The position numbers were made by a program, and so were the translations under genes. DNA of 64,000 nt, taken from positions 124,001-188,000 of the forward strand of contig JAIXUC010000025.1 in the NCBI GenBank assembly GCA_027483665.1. Reading direction: 5' to 3'. Positions within the stretch are counted from its first letter, which is position 1, and each line of letters starts with the position of its first letter. This document shows, one piece after another, positions 19,243 to 26,571 of the stretch. Under the pieces are notes generated by a model that saw nothing but the letters and a program-made list of their open reading frames with translations, ran no database searches and was not told where the DNA came from. This DNA is from Comamonadaceae bacterium. Its GTDB lineage: Bacteria; Pseudomonadota; Gammaproteobacteria; Burkholderiales; Burkholderiaceae_C.

Positions 19243-19285
19243 AAAACCCCCGCAGGTGATCCACCCTCGGGGGTTTTGTGTTTTC
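19243..19285 (+). terminator. Strong intrinsic terminator after tRNA-Ser, probably bidirectional
   Basis: A 10-bp perfect stem: AAAACCCCCG (19243-19252) pairs with CGGGGGTTTT (19268-19277), with a 15-nt loop, followed by GTGTTTTC. On the minus strand the stem also ends in a U-run, so it can close the merR-type gene transcript coming from the other side. Confidence 0.92.
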
Positions 19286-19306
19286 TAGGCTCAGCGCTTT
19301 CGGGCT

Positions 19307-19741
19307 TCAGTGGCTTGGCCCCTGGTGACAAGCACACGCCTCCCCATGCGCCGCTGACACCAGTTCTTCCAAGATGCCGCAGGGCTGGCCTTCATGGGTT
19401 TCAGCGCAGCGGGCTCTGAGTTGGAGCAGTTGCTTCTCCAGCGCCTGCATGCTTTTCAGGCGGGCGCGGACGCGGGCGAGTTGTTCGTCCACCAGTTGGT
19501 TGGCATCTGCGCAGTGCGCATCGGGCGAGTCCACGAAGCCAAGCAGGCGTTGCACGTCGGCCAGGGGCATGTCGAGCGCCCGGCAGTGCCGAATGAACGA
19601 CAAGCGTTGCAGGTGGCTGGCCTGGTAGTCACGGTAGCCGTTGCTGCGCCGCGCGGGTTCTGGCAGCAAACCCAGCTTTTCGTAGTAGCGAATGGTTTCT
19701 GGGTCTACGCCGGTGGCGTTTGCCAAGTCTTTGATTTGCAT
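19307..19741 (-). CDS. MerR-family Cd(II)/Pb(II)-responsive regulator (CadR/PbrR type)
   Basis: Metal-sensing activator/repressor. The 144-residue protein has the N-terminal winged helix-turn-helix (MQIKDLANATGVDPETIRYYEKLGLLPEPAR), the RHCRALDMPL helix and a dimerisation helix. The three Cd/Pb-sensing cysteines are at Cys77, Cys112 and Cys121 as in PbrR/CadR. The tail ends with CACH (Cys136, Cys138, His139), a possible extra metal site. It is divergent from the small cation exporter, and its operator/promoter lies in the shared 80-bp gap. Confidence 0.92.
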   Translation of the reverse strand: MQIKDLANATGVDPETIRYYEKLGLLPEPARRSNGYRDYQASHLQRLSFIRHCRALDMPLADVQRLLGFVDSPDAHCADANQLVDEQLARVRARLKSMQALEKQLLQLRARCAETHEGQPCGILEELVSAAHGEACACHQGPSH

Positions 19742-19768
19742 AGCCGGGTGCCCTTCAGCTTTGGGTGC

Positions 19769-19799
19769 TTGACACTGTAGTCACTTCAAGGTTTCCAAT
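19769..19799 (+). promoter_or_regulatory. MerR/CadR-type promoter-operator
   Basis: -35 TTGACA (19769-19774) and -10 TCCAAT (19794-19799) are separated by 19 bp, the overlong spacer of MerR-activated promoters. The spacer carries the imperfect dyad ACACTGTAG...CTTCAAGGT, which matches the known pattern of PbrR/CadR operators (TTGAC, CTxTAGT, CT, GGT). The start site would be near 19806, just before the ribosome binding site of the exporter gene. Confidence 0.85.
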
Positions 19800-19821
19800 G
19801 CAGCCATCTGTAGGAGAAACC

Positions 19822-20442
19822 ATGTCGGCCCATTGCTGTGACCACGAAGCGCCCGCCAAAGCAAGCATCCTCGACCTGCCCCGCTACCGGCGGGTGCTGT
19901 GGGTCGCACTGGTCGTCAACGCGGCCATGTTTTTGGTGGAGATTAGCGCCGGCTTGCAGGCCGGTTCCCTCTCGCTGTTAGCGGATGCGATCGATTTCGC
20001 GGGAGATGCCTTGAACTACGGCGTGTCCCTGGCCGTTCTGGCGTCGGCGCTGGCTTGGCGGGCGCGCGCAGCCGTCCTGAAGGCCCTGTGCATGATGGGT
20101 TTCGGGCTTTATGTGCTGGGGGCTGCCCTGTGGTCGGTCTGGCACGGTGGCGTGCCGCAGGCCGCCACGATGGGCGTGGTGGCGCTGATTGCACTGGTGG
20201 CCAACATCGCCGTGGCTTGGATGCTCTATGCCTTTCGCGAAGGTGATGCCAACATGCGCAGCGTCTGGCTGTGCTCACGCAACGACGCCATCGGCAACGT
20301 GGCCGTGTTCATCGCCGCCTTGGGCGTGTTCGGCACCGGCTCGGCTTGGCCAGACTTGGTCGTGGCCAGCTTGATGGCGGCGCTGGCGCTGCATGGCGGC
20401 TGGCTGGTCTTGCGCCAGGCCAGACAAGAACTGGCGCAGTGA
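19822..20442 (+). CDS. Small CDF-like cation transporter, probable Cd/Zn/Co exporter
   Basis: Inner-membrane metal exporter under the adjacent MerR-type regulator. The 206-residue form starts at ATG 19822 (MSAHCCDHEAPAK) with TAGGAGA upstream. The earlier in-frame ATG (19798) lies in the -10 box and cannot be transcribed from this promoter. It has six TM segments, with acidic metal-site motifs DAIDFAGDALNYG in TM2 and SRNDAIGNVAV in TM5. The usual CDF C-terminal cytoplasmic domain is absent, and the N-terminus carries a CCDH metal-binding motif. Confidence 0.85.
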   Translation: MSAHCCDHEAPAKASILDLPRYRRVLWVALVVNAAMFLVEISAGLQAGSLSLLADAIDFAGDALNYGVSLAVLASALAWRARAAVLKALCMMGFGLYVLGAALWSVWHGGVPQAATMGVVALIALVANIAVAWMLYAFREGDANMRSVWLCSRNDAIGNVAVFIAALGVFGTGSAWPDLVVASLMAALALHGGWLVLRQARQELAQ

Positions 20443-20485
20443 ACCGCTGGGCTCTACCTGCCAGCGTCGTCGCCCGTTTGCAGGC

Positions 20486-20911
20486 TCAGGGCGTCATCCC
20501 AGTCGTCGCCTTGATGCGGCTCCATGCGTCGCGAGCAGCTTCTTTCGCGCGCTCCCAACTCAGGGAGGAGGTGCCCCGGTGTTGATCCCATTCCTTGGCC
20601 ATGTCAGTTTCTACCTCGTCAAACGGGCGACCTGAAAAGCGGTGGTGTGCGCCAGCCCCAAAGGCATAGGCCGGACCAAAGTCTGCAAAGCTGGCACCAG
20701 CGAGCATGTAAGGACGATGCACATAAGCGCCGCGCCAATAGTCGGCCTCGGCGTCGATGTCGATCTTTGGTGGAGATCCATCGTGCACCGCTTCTTCGGC
20801 CACCTCGCGGGCCGCCTCGCCTGCAACGATGGGGCCGACTCCGTCTGGCGCTGCGTTCGTTTGGGAGCCCTTGGTGTCTGGGCGGGCTGGTTTGACGTAG
20901 CTGGATGTCAT
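20486..20911 (-). CDS. Conserved hypothetical protein, YWR...RPY family
   Basis: 141 residues, no signal peptide or TM segment, start ATG 20911 with AGAAGGA upstream. The conserved-looking part is DYWRGAYVHRPYMLAGASFADFGPAYAFG (about 57-85) followed by FDEVETDMAKEWDQHRGTSSLSWERAKEAARDAW. I recall proteins with this aromatic/Gly pattern in many Proteobacteria as uncharacterised, sometimes in several copies, but know no function. The N-terminal 45 residues are disordered and acidic. It is convergent with the metal exporter and has its own leader. Confidence 0.7.
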   Translation of the reverse strand: MTSSYVKPARPDTKGSQTNAAPDGVGPIVAGEAAREVAEEAVHDGSPPKIDIDAEADYWRGAYVHRPYMLAGASFADFGPAYAFGAGAHHRFSGRPFDEVETDMAKEWDQHRGTSSLSWERAKEAARDAWSRIKATTGMTP

Positions 20912-21072
20912 GACAGCGTCCTTCTAGGGTTGAGGTTGGCGGATCTTCGGCGGTTGAATCCGAAGCGGGAGACCGCATGGTTCCCCGTTGGCGCCCTTGG
21001 GTCTGTTCGCTTGAACACATCAACACCGGCTAGCCCTGCGCGGGTGAGAAGTACAGTCGGTCGACCTCCACC

Positions 21073-21663
21073 ATGACCGCCTCGCTCACCACCCTGCGCC
21101 TATCGCTGGTGCCCTTCTCCACCGCGGATGCCGCTTGGGTCTTGGCACTGCTCAACGACCCCGGCTTCATTCAGCACATCGGAGACCGCGGGGTTCGCAC
21201 CGAAGCCGAGGCGCTTGCCTATACACAGAACGGTCTCTTCTTCGGCATGTCCGCCGACGGTTTCGGGTTGCGCAAGATGGTTATGCGCGACAGCGGATCA
21301 GCGGTGGGCGTGTGCGGTCTGCTGCGACGCGCGCACCTGGAAGGGCCAGACCTGGGCTACGCGCTGCTGGCGGCTCACGTTGGCCTCGGCTTAGCGAGCG
21401 AAGCGGCCCAGGCGATGCTGGAGGTGGCTTGGCAGGTGCATGGCTTGCATCGGGTACTGGCCATCGTGGAGCCGACCAATCACCGGTCCATTCGGCTGCT
21501 GCGCGGGCTGGGGTTTGTGCCTGCGGATAGGTCCTCGGCCGAACCATCGGGTTCAGACCCGCCACTGGCCCCGGTGCTGAGCCTGTATGCGCTGGAGCGC
21601 CCGGGGCTGCCTGCGCTCCACCCCTCTCCCATGCTTCCTCTCACGCATCCAACAAGGTCTTGA
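21073..21663 (+). CDS. GNAT family N-acetyltransferase (RimJ/RimL-like)
   Basis: Acetyl-CoA dependent acyltransferase of unknown substrate. The 196-residue protein has N-terminal TTLRLSLVPFSTADA, the GYALLAAHVGLGLASEA acetyl-CoA-binding segment (near 96-113), HRVLAIVEPTNHRSIRLLRGLGF, and ends in a Pro-rich tail outside the fold. The start is ATG 21073. The tail overlaps the 3' end of prpE on the other strand by 23 bp. Confidence 0.82.
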   Translation: MTASLTTLRLSLVPFSTADAAWVLALLNDPGFIQHIGDRGVRTEAEALAYTQNGLFFGMSADGFGLRKMVMRDSGSAVGVCGLLRRAHLEGPDLGYALLAAHVGLGLASEAAQAMLEVAWQVHGLHRVLAIVEPTNHRSIRLLRGLGFVPADRSSAEPSGSDPPLAPVLSLYALERPGLPALHPSPMLPLTHPTRS

Positions 21664-23575
21664 CCTGCTGCAAGGCAGCCGGGTCTTCCATGGTCGTGAG
21701 GTCACCGGGGTCGCGGCCTTCGCACACGGCTTGCAAAGCGCGGCGCAGCAGTTTGCCGCTGCGGGTTTTGGGCAGTAGGTTGACCACGTAAACGCGGGCT
21801 GGGCGGGCCACGGCACCCAGTTGCTGGTCCACGGTTTTCATGATGTCGACTTCGAGCTTCAGCCGGGCATCAGCGTCTTCCACGGCCCGGGCGTCTTTCA
21901 CCACCACAAAGGCCACGGCCACCTGGCCCTTGAGCGCATCGGCCACACCCACCACTGCCACTTCGGCTACTTGGGGATGGCTGGAAATGCTTTCTTCGAT
22001 CTCGCGCGTACCCAGCCGGTGCCCGGCGACGTTGATCACGTCGTCGGTGCGCCCGAGGATGAAGTAGTAGCCGTCTTCGTCGCGAATGCCCCAGTCGAAG
22101 GTGCTGTAGAGCTCTTGGCCCGGAATGCTGCGCCAGTAGGTTTTCACAAAGCGCTCGTCGTCGCGCCAAACGGTTTGCATGCAGCCCGGCGGCAGCGGCC
22201 CTTCAATGGCCACCACGCCCTTTTGGTGGGCGCCGGTCAGCTCGGCCCCGGTGTTCTCGTCGATCAGCTTCACCCGATAGCCGTACATGGGCACGCCAGG
22301 GCTGCCGAACTTGGAGGGGGCTTTTTCCACGCCGTTGGCGATGGTCAGGATGGGCCAGCCGGTCTCGGTTTGCCAGTAGTTGTCGATGATGGGAACGCGC
22401 AGGCTGTCGGCCACCCAGCGCGCGGTGGTTTCGTCCAAGGGCTCACCGGCCAGATACAGCGCCTTCAGGCTGGAGATGTCGTAGCGTTGTAGCCAAGCCG
22501 GGTCTTGCTTGCGCAACACCCGAACAGCGGTGGGCGCGCTGAACATGCGCGTGACCTTGTAGCGCTCCACGAGTTGCCACCAAATGCCAGCGTCTGGCCG
22601 TATAGGTAGACCCTCATACAAGATAGTGGCCATGCCAGCGATGAGCGGCCCATAGACGATGTAGCTGTGGCCCACCACCCATCCGATGTCGGAGGTGGAG
22701 AAGTAGGTCTCGCCGACCTTCGCCTCAAAAATGTACTTCATGCTGGCGGCCAGCGCCACGGCGTAGCCGCCGGTGTCGCGCTGCACGCCTTTGGGCTTGC
22801 CGGTGGTGCCCGAGGTGTAGAGCGTGTAGCTGGGGTGCTCTGAGGGCAGCCAGACGCAGGGCACTTGGGCTTGCAGGTGTTGCTCTCGCAGCGGCGCGTA
22901 CAAGTGGTCTCGACCTGCTTGCAGCTTCACAGGCGCCAAGCCGCGGTCGGTCAGCAGCACGGCGGCTGGCTGGTGGCGCGACAAAGCCAAGGCTTCGTCC
23001 AGCAGCGGCTTATAGGCCACCACTTTGCCGGCGCGTGAACCTGCATCTGAGCTCACGATGACGCTGGGCGTGGCGTCGTCGATGCGGCTGGCCAAACTGA
23101 CCGAGGCAAAGCCGCCAAACACCACCGAATGAATGGCACCGATGCGCGCGCAAGCCAGCATGGCAAAGGCTGCCTCGGCCACCATGGGCATGTAGATCAA
23201 CACGCGGTCGCCCTTCTTCACGCCCAGGTGCAGCAGCACCGCGGCCATGCGCTGCACTTCGGCGTGCAGTTCTGCGAAGCTGTAGACGCGCTCTGTGTCG
23301 GTTTCCGTGGACACCGCAATCAGCGCGGCTTGGGTTGAGCGCGCCGCCAAATGGCGGTCGACCGCGTTGTGGCAGAGGTTGGTGGTGCCGCCCACGAACC
23401 AGCGGGCAAAGGGCGGCCGGCTCTGGTCGCAGATCTGCTGAGGCTGGGCTTGCCAATCGATCAAGTCGGCTTGTTCCCGCCAGAACGCATCGGGTTGCTC
23501 GATGGAGCGGCGGTAGAACTCGGCATAGCTACCAGATGCACCGCTGCCGGTGGTGGGCTGATCGGTTGCGCTCAT
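21641..23575 (-). CDS. prpE: Propionyl-CoA synthetase PrpE (acyl-CoA synthetase family)
   Basis: Activates propionate (and probably acetate) to the CoA thioester via an acyl-AMP. The 644-residue protein starts at ATG 23575 with AGGAGA upstream. The PrpE-type motif RWFVGGTTNLCHNAVDRHL is near residue 58, the P-loop-like TLYTSGTTGKPKGV near 255, then YWQTETGW and YYFILGRTDDVINVAGHRLGT, and the acetylation-site lysine lies in KTRSGKLLRR near the C-terminus. No prpBCD genes are in the window, so it acts as a single gene here. Confidence 0.92.
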   Translation of the reverse strand: MSATDQPTTGSGASGSYAEFYRRSIEQPDAFWREQADLIDWQAQPQQICDQSRPPFARWFVGGTTNLCHNAVDRHLAARSTQAALIAVSTETDTERVYSFAELHAEVQRMAAVLLHLGVKKGDRVLIYMPMVAEAAFAMLACARIGAIHSVVFGGFASVSLASRIDDATPSVIVSSDAGSRAGKVVAYKPLLDEALALSRHQPAAVLLTDRGLAPVKLQAGRDHLYAPLREQHLQAQVPCVWLPSEHPSYTLYTSGTTGKPKGVQRDTGGYAVALAASMKYIFEAKVGETYFSTSDIGWVVGHSYIVYGPLIAGMATILYEGLPIRPDAGIWWQLVERYKVTRMFSAPTAVRVLRKQDPAWLQRYDISSLKALYLAGEPLDETTARWVADSLRVPIIDNYWQTETGWPILTIANGVEKAPSKFGSPGVPMYGYRVKLIDENTGAELTGAHQKGVVAIEGPLPPGCMQTVWRDDERFVKTYWRSIPGQELYSTFDWGIRDEDGYYFILGRTDDVINVAGHRLGTREIEESISSHPQVAEVAVVGVADALKGQVAVAFVVVKDARAVEDADARLKLEVDIMKTVDQQLGAVARPARVYVVNLLPKTRSGKLLRRALQAVCEGRDPGDLTTMEDPAALQQVKTLLDA

Positions 23576-23686
23576 GCTGGTGTCTCCTGAATGTGGCTGC
23601 CCCGCTGCGTGCGCCGGTTTGCGCGGCACGCAGAAGCTGGCTTGGTTTTGAATTCTTAATTATGAGAGCCGCAAGATGACGTCGGG

Positions 23687-23706
23687 CTGACGAGTCAAGT
23701 CGTCAG
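23687..23706. repeat. Inverted repeat between isochorismatase gene and prpE
   Basis: CTGACGA (23687-23693) and TCGTCAG (23700-23706) form a perfect 7-bp dyad with a 6-nt spacer, 6 bp beyond the stop of the isochorismatase-fold gene and about 110 bp before prpE. There is no U-run on either strand, so it is either a weak rho-dependent 3' end or an operator for prpE. Confidence 0.5.
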
Positions 23707-23711
23707 GATCT

Positions 23712-24311
23712 TCACTTCACCAGTGCCTGCATCGCCTTGAACTGAGGGTGCTCAGCAGAGCGCAGCCATTCAAAAGCGACCATCTCGACCGTCACCAACT
23801 CTGCGCCGTTGCCAGCGAGGCGGTCAAAAGCCGCGTCGCGGTCCCGCTCGCGGCGCGAACCGCTGGCATCTGTAACGACCCAAACCTCGAAGTCTTGTTC
23901 CAGCAGCTCGAGGGCGCTTTGCAGCAAACAAACATGCGCTTCCACGCCGGCCAGAACCACCGCTCCCCTGCCCTCGGCAGTAGCAACCGGCTTTTGCAGG
24001 TGCTTGGGCAGGCTGCGCGCATTGCCGCCCACTGCGCGAACAGCCGGCCGCAGCACATCGCCCAAGATGGCGGCGGCGCTGAAGTCTGTTTTTGCCAGAG
24101 TGCGCCGACACAAGGCCTGCAGTTCCGGCGCGAGAGGCCCCAACTTGTCTGGACTTTGCTCCGTGCCCCATGTGGGCACCCCGACCAACTGCGCCAGTTG
24201 CGCCAAGCACAGGGCGCGGGCTTGCACCGCAACGCCGTCTTGGATGGAGGGCATCAGCCGGGGCTGGTAGTCGACCAGCACCAGCTGGCAGTCGTCGGCG
24301 TCTAAAAGCAT
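23712..24311 (-). CDS. Isochorismatase-fold cysteine hydrolase (YcaC-like)
   Basis: Cytoplasmic amidase/hydrolase of the isochorismatase superfamily. The 199-residue protein has the catalytic triad in place: Asp14 (VLVDYQ), Lys74 (LAKTDFSA) and Cys128 (GVEAHVCLLQS), the last with the non-proline cis-peptide motif VEAHVC. Substrate unknown; the short form without inserts is nearest to the YcaC/hydrolase group. It is 24 bp downstream of the sugar dehydrogenase gene and probably co-transcribed. Confidence 0.88.
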   Translation of the reverse strand: MLLDADDCQLVLVDYQPRLMPSIQDGVAVQARALCLAQLAQLVGVPTWGTEQSPDKLGPLAPELQALCRRTLAKTDFSAAAILGDVLRPAVRAVGGNARSLPKHLQKPVATAEGRGAVVLAGVEAHVCLLQSALELLEQDFEVWVVTDASGSRRERDRDAAFDRLAGNGAELVTVEMVAFEWLRSAEHPQFKAMQALVK

Positions 24312-24335
24312 GAAAGGGCTTGGTTGGGTTGTTGA

Positions 24336-25460
24336 TCAGTTGGGCAGCAGCCGCAGCAATTGCCCTGAGCGATTGTCCGTGACCACGTAGAGCAAACCGT
24401 CTGGGCCTTGGCGCACGTCGCGGATGCGCTCGCCCAAGTCTTCCAGGTGGCGGCGGGTGTCGGCCACTCGACCATTTTCCAGGCGCAACTGAACCAGATG
24501 GCGGAACTTCAGCGAACCCACCCACAGACTACCTTTGGCCTGCGCACCGTAGCGCTCACTGGTCAGGAAAGCCATGCCTGCCGGGGCAATGGAGGGCGTC
24601 CAATGGTGTAGCGGTTGCTCCATCCCGGCCTTGGCGGTGATGCCCTCGCCCACTGGGCCGCCGCCGTAGCGCTCGCCATAGGTGATGACCGGCCATCCGT
24701 AATTGCGCCCTGGCATTGGGCGGTTGATCTCGTCGCCGCCCTGCGGGCCATGTTCGTGCATCCAATACGTGCCGTCTGGGGCCTGCGTGGCACCCTGCGG
24801 GTTGCGGTGGCCGTAGCTGTAAATCTCCGGCAGAGCGCCGCTGCGGCCGACGAAGGGGTTGTCCTGAGGAACGCTGCCGTCCTTGTTCACACGCACCACC
24901 TTGCCGTGGTGGTTGTCCAAGGTTTGCGCGTCTTCGGCGCGGCCAAAGCGCTCGCCCAAAGCCAGCAACAAGGTAGCGTCGCGGCGCTCGGTGATGCGGC
25001 AGCCAAAGTGCAGGCGGCTCGACACCTTGGGCTTCTGGCTGAAGATCACCTGCAGGTTTTCCAGCCGAGCGCGGTCAATGGAGAGTTGCGCGCGCGCCAT
25101 GGCGGTGCTGTTGCCGCCGGGGCCAGGCTCGGAGTAACAGATATAGAGCGTGCGGTTGCGCGCGAAGTCGCTGTCCAAAGCCACATCCAGCAGACCGCCC
25201 TGCCCTGTGGCTTCGATGGCTGGCAGGCCAGCCACCGGCGCACTGAGCTGACCGCCGGGTTCCACCACCCGCAAGCGACCGGGTCGCTCAGTCACCAGAA
25301 ACCGCCCCTCGGGAAGAAAAGCCAAGGCCCAAGGGTTTTCCAGGCCGCGGGCCACCACCTCAGCTTTGAGATCGGCGGGCGTCTGGGCGCGGGTTATGCC
25401 CGTGGTGGTTGCTAAAAGAACCAGTGCGGCACCCAACAAATGCCGAAGGCGTCCTGACAT
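24336..25460 (-). CDS. yliI: Periplasmic soluble aldose sugar dehydrogenase, PQQ-dependent (YliI type)
   Basis: Six-bladed beta-propeller quinoprotein that oxidises sugars in the periplasm. The 374-residue protein starts at ATG 25460 with AGGAG upstream and has a Sec signal peptide (cleavage near TRA-QTP). Family motifs are LENPWALAFLPEG, GLLDVALDSDF, LHFGCRITE, HHGKVVRVNKDGS, YSYGHRNPQGA, MHEHGPQGGDEIN and GRNYGWPVITYG, which hold the PQQ-binding histidine, arginine and catalytic region. PQQ synthesis genes are not in the window. Confidence 0.92.
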   Translation of the reverse strand: MSGRLRHLLGAALVLLATTTGITRAQTPADLKAEVVARGLENPWALAFLPEGRFLVTERPGRLRVVEPGGQLSAPVAGLPAIEATGQGGLLDVALDSDFARNRTLYICYSEPGPGGNSTAMARAQLSIDRARLENLQVIFSQKPKVSSRLHFGCRITERRDATLLLALGERFGRAEDAQTLDNHHGKVVRVNKDGSVPQDNPFVGRSGALPEIYSYGHRNPQGATQAPDGTYWMHEHGPQGGDEINRPMPGRNYGWPVITYGERYGGGPVGEGITAKAGMEQPLHHWTPSIAPAGMAFLTSERYGAQAKGSLWVGSLKFRHLVQLRLENGRVADTRRHLEDLGERIRDVRQGPDGLLYVVTDNRSGQLLRLLPN

Positions 25461-25606
25461 AGACAGCTCCTGTTAGACGATGAGAGGGAGCCAGGAAGGC
25501 TGCCCCGGAACAGGCCGCATCATGGAGCCATCTTGGACGCGCCGCGCAAAAAGTCAGGATTTCCCCCGCCGGCCAGCGAGCCATGCAGCGTCTGGCGGCG
25601 CGGGCT

Positions 25607-26431
25607 TCAGGGCCAGGGTGGCCCGTCAGCCAGTTCGTCGGTGCGCACCACAAAGCGTTGAAGCACGTTGGGCCCGAAGGTGCTGGAGATGGGTACATCG
25701 CAGGCGTCGCGGCCCCGGGCAATCAAGATGCGGCCAATGCGTGGCGTGTTGTTGCGCGCATCAAACGTGTACCAACGGTCACCCAAGTACACCTCGAACC
25801 AGGCTGCAAAGTCCATCGGGCCGTAAGGCGGCGGTGTGCCCATGTCGCCCAAGTAGCCGGTGCAGTAGCGCGCTGGAATGTTCAGGCAACGGCACAGGGC
25901 AATGGCCAAGTGCGCGTAGTCACGGCAGACGCCGCGGCGTTCGTTGTGGGCCTCCCAGGCAGTGCGGGTGGCGCGAGCGTGGGGATAGCCAAATTCGATG
26001 TGGTGGTGAACGAAGTCGCACACAGCCTGCACCCGATCCCAGCCCGTCGGGCCGTTGCCAAAGCGCTGCCAAGCGAAGTTGGCCAAGTGTTCGGTATCGC
26101 AATATCGGCTGGCCAGCAAGAACACCAGTGCCTCGTCTGGCAATTGATCGACTGGCCATTGAACCGCGTGCCGCGCCACGACGTCGGTCTGGCCGGAGTC
26201 GCGAATGATGGCGTCGGTGCTCAGGGTAAAACTTCCCGCTGGAGCCAGCACCCGAATGCAAGGGTTGCCAAAAAGATCGGTGTAGGCACGTTGCTCCGCG
26301 TAGGGGGCAGTCTGAAGGTGATCCATCTGCACCAGGTCGCTAGCGCGCGAGCTGTGGACCTTCAGGGTGAGGATCATGGGAGTTGGCGCTTGAAACGCGT
26401 ACTCCATCCCGAAACCAAATCGAATCAACAT
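25607..26431 (-). CDS. Transglutaminase-like (cysteine peptidase fold) protein
   Basis: 274-residue protein of the bacterial transglutaminase-like family, start ATG 26431 (MLIRFGFGMEYAFQ). It has an N-terminal beta domain and then the core with catalytic-type cysteine in RRGVCRDYAHLAIALCR. Downstream is DFAAWFEVYLGDRWYTFDARNN. At the position where many relatives have His before AWFE there is Ala, so the Cys-His-Asp triad may be incomplete or arranged differently. No signal peptide is seen. It lies 140 bp after purL; the relation is unclear. Confidence 0.82.
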   Translation of the reverse strand: MLIRFGFGMEYAFQAPTPMILTLKVHSSRASDLVQMDHLQTAPYAEQRAYTDLFGNPCIRVLAPAGSFTLSTDAIIRDSGQTDVVARHAVQWPVDQLPDEALVFLLASRYCDTEHLANFAWQRFGNGPTGWDRVQAVCDFVHHHIEFGYPHARATRTAWEAHNERRGVCRDYAHLAIALCRCLNIPARYCTGYLGDMGTPPPYGPMDFAAWFEVYLGDRWYTFDARNNTPRIGRILIARGRDACDVPISSTFGPNVLQRFVVRTDELADGPPWP

Positions 26432-26571
26432 GGGGGTTCGTATTGCAATCAACGCGCCGACCCGGCGGGCGGCGTCACCAGCTCAGCATAGACCCAACGG
26501 CCCTGCACATGCTGTGCGCTGGCGCACCCAGCCTTGCTCGACCCGGTCATCCAAAGGCATTGCCAGGGCGC

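Noticed and set aside
19139-19306. tRNA-Ser as an attachment site for an integrated element
   Set aside because: No second copy of the tRNA 3' end, no integrase and no change of character in the downstream genes was found in the window.
19798-19821. ATG 19798 as start of the small metal exporter
   Set aside because: It lies inside the -10 box of the MerR-type promoter and would be upstream of the expected transcript start; ATG 19822 has AGGAGA.
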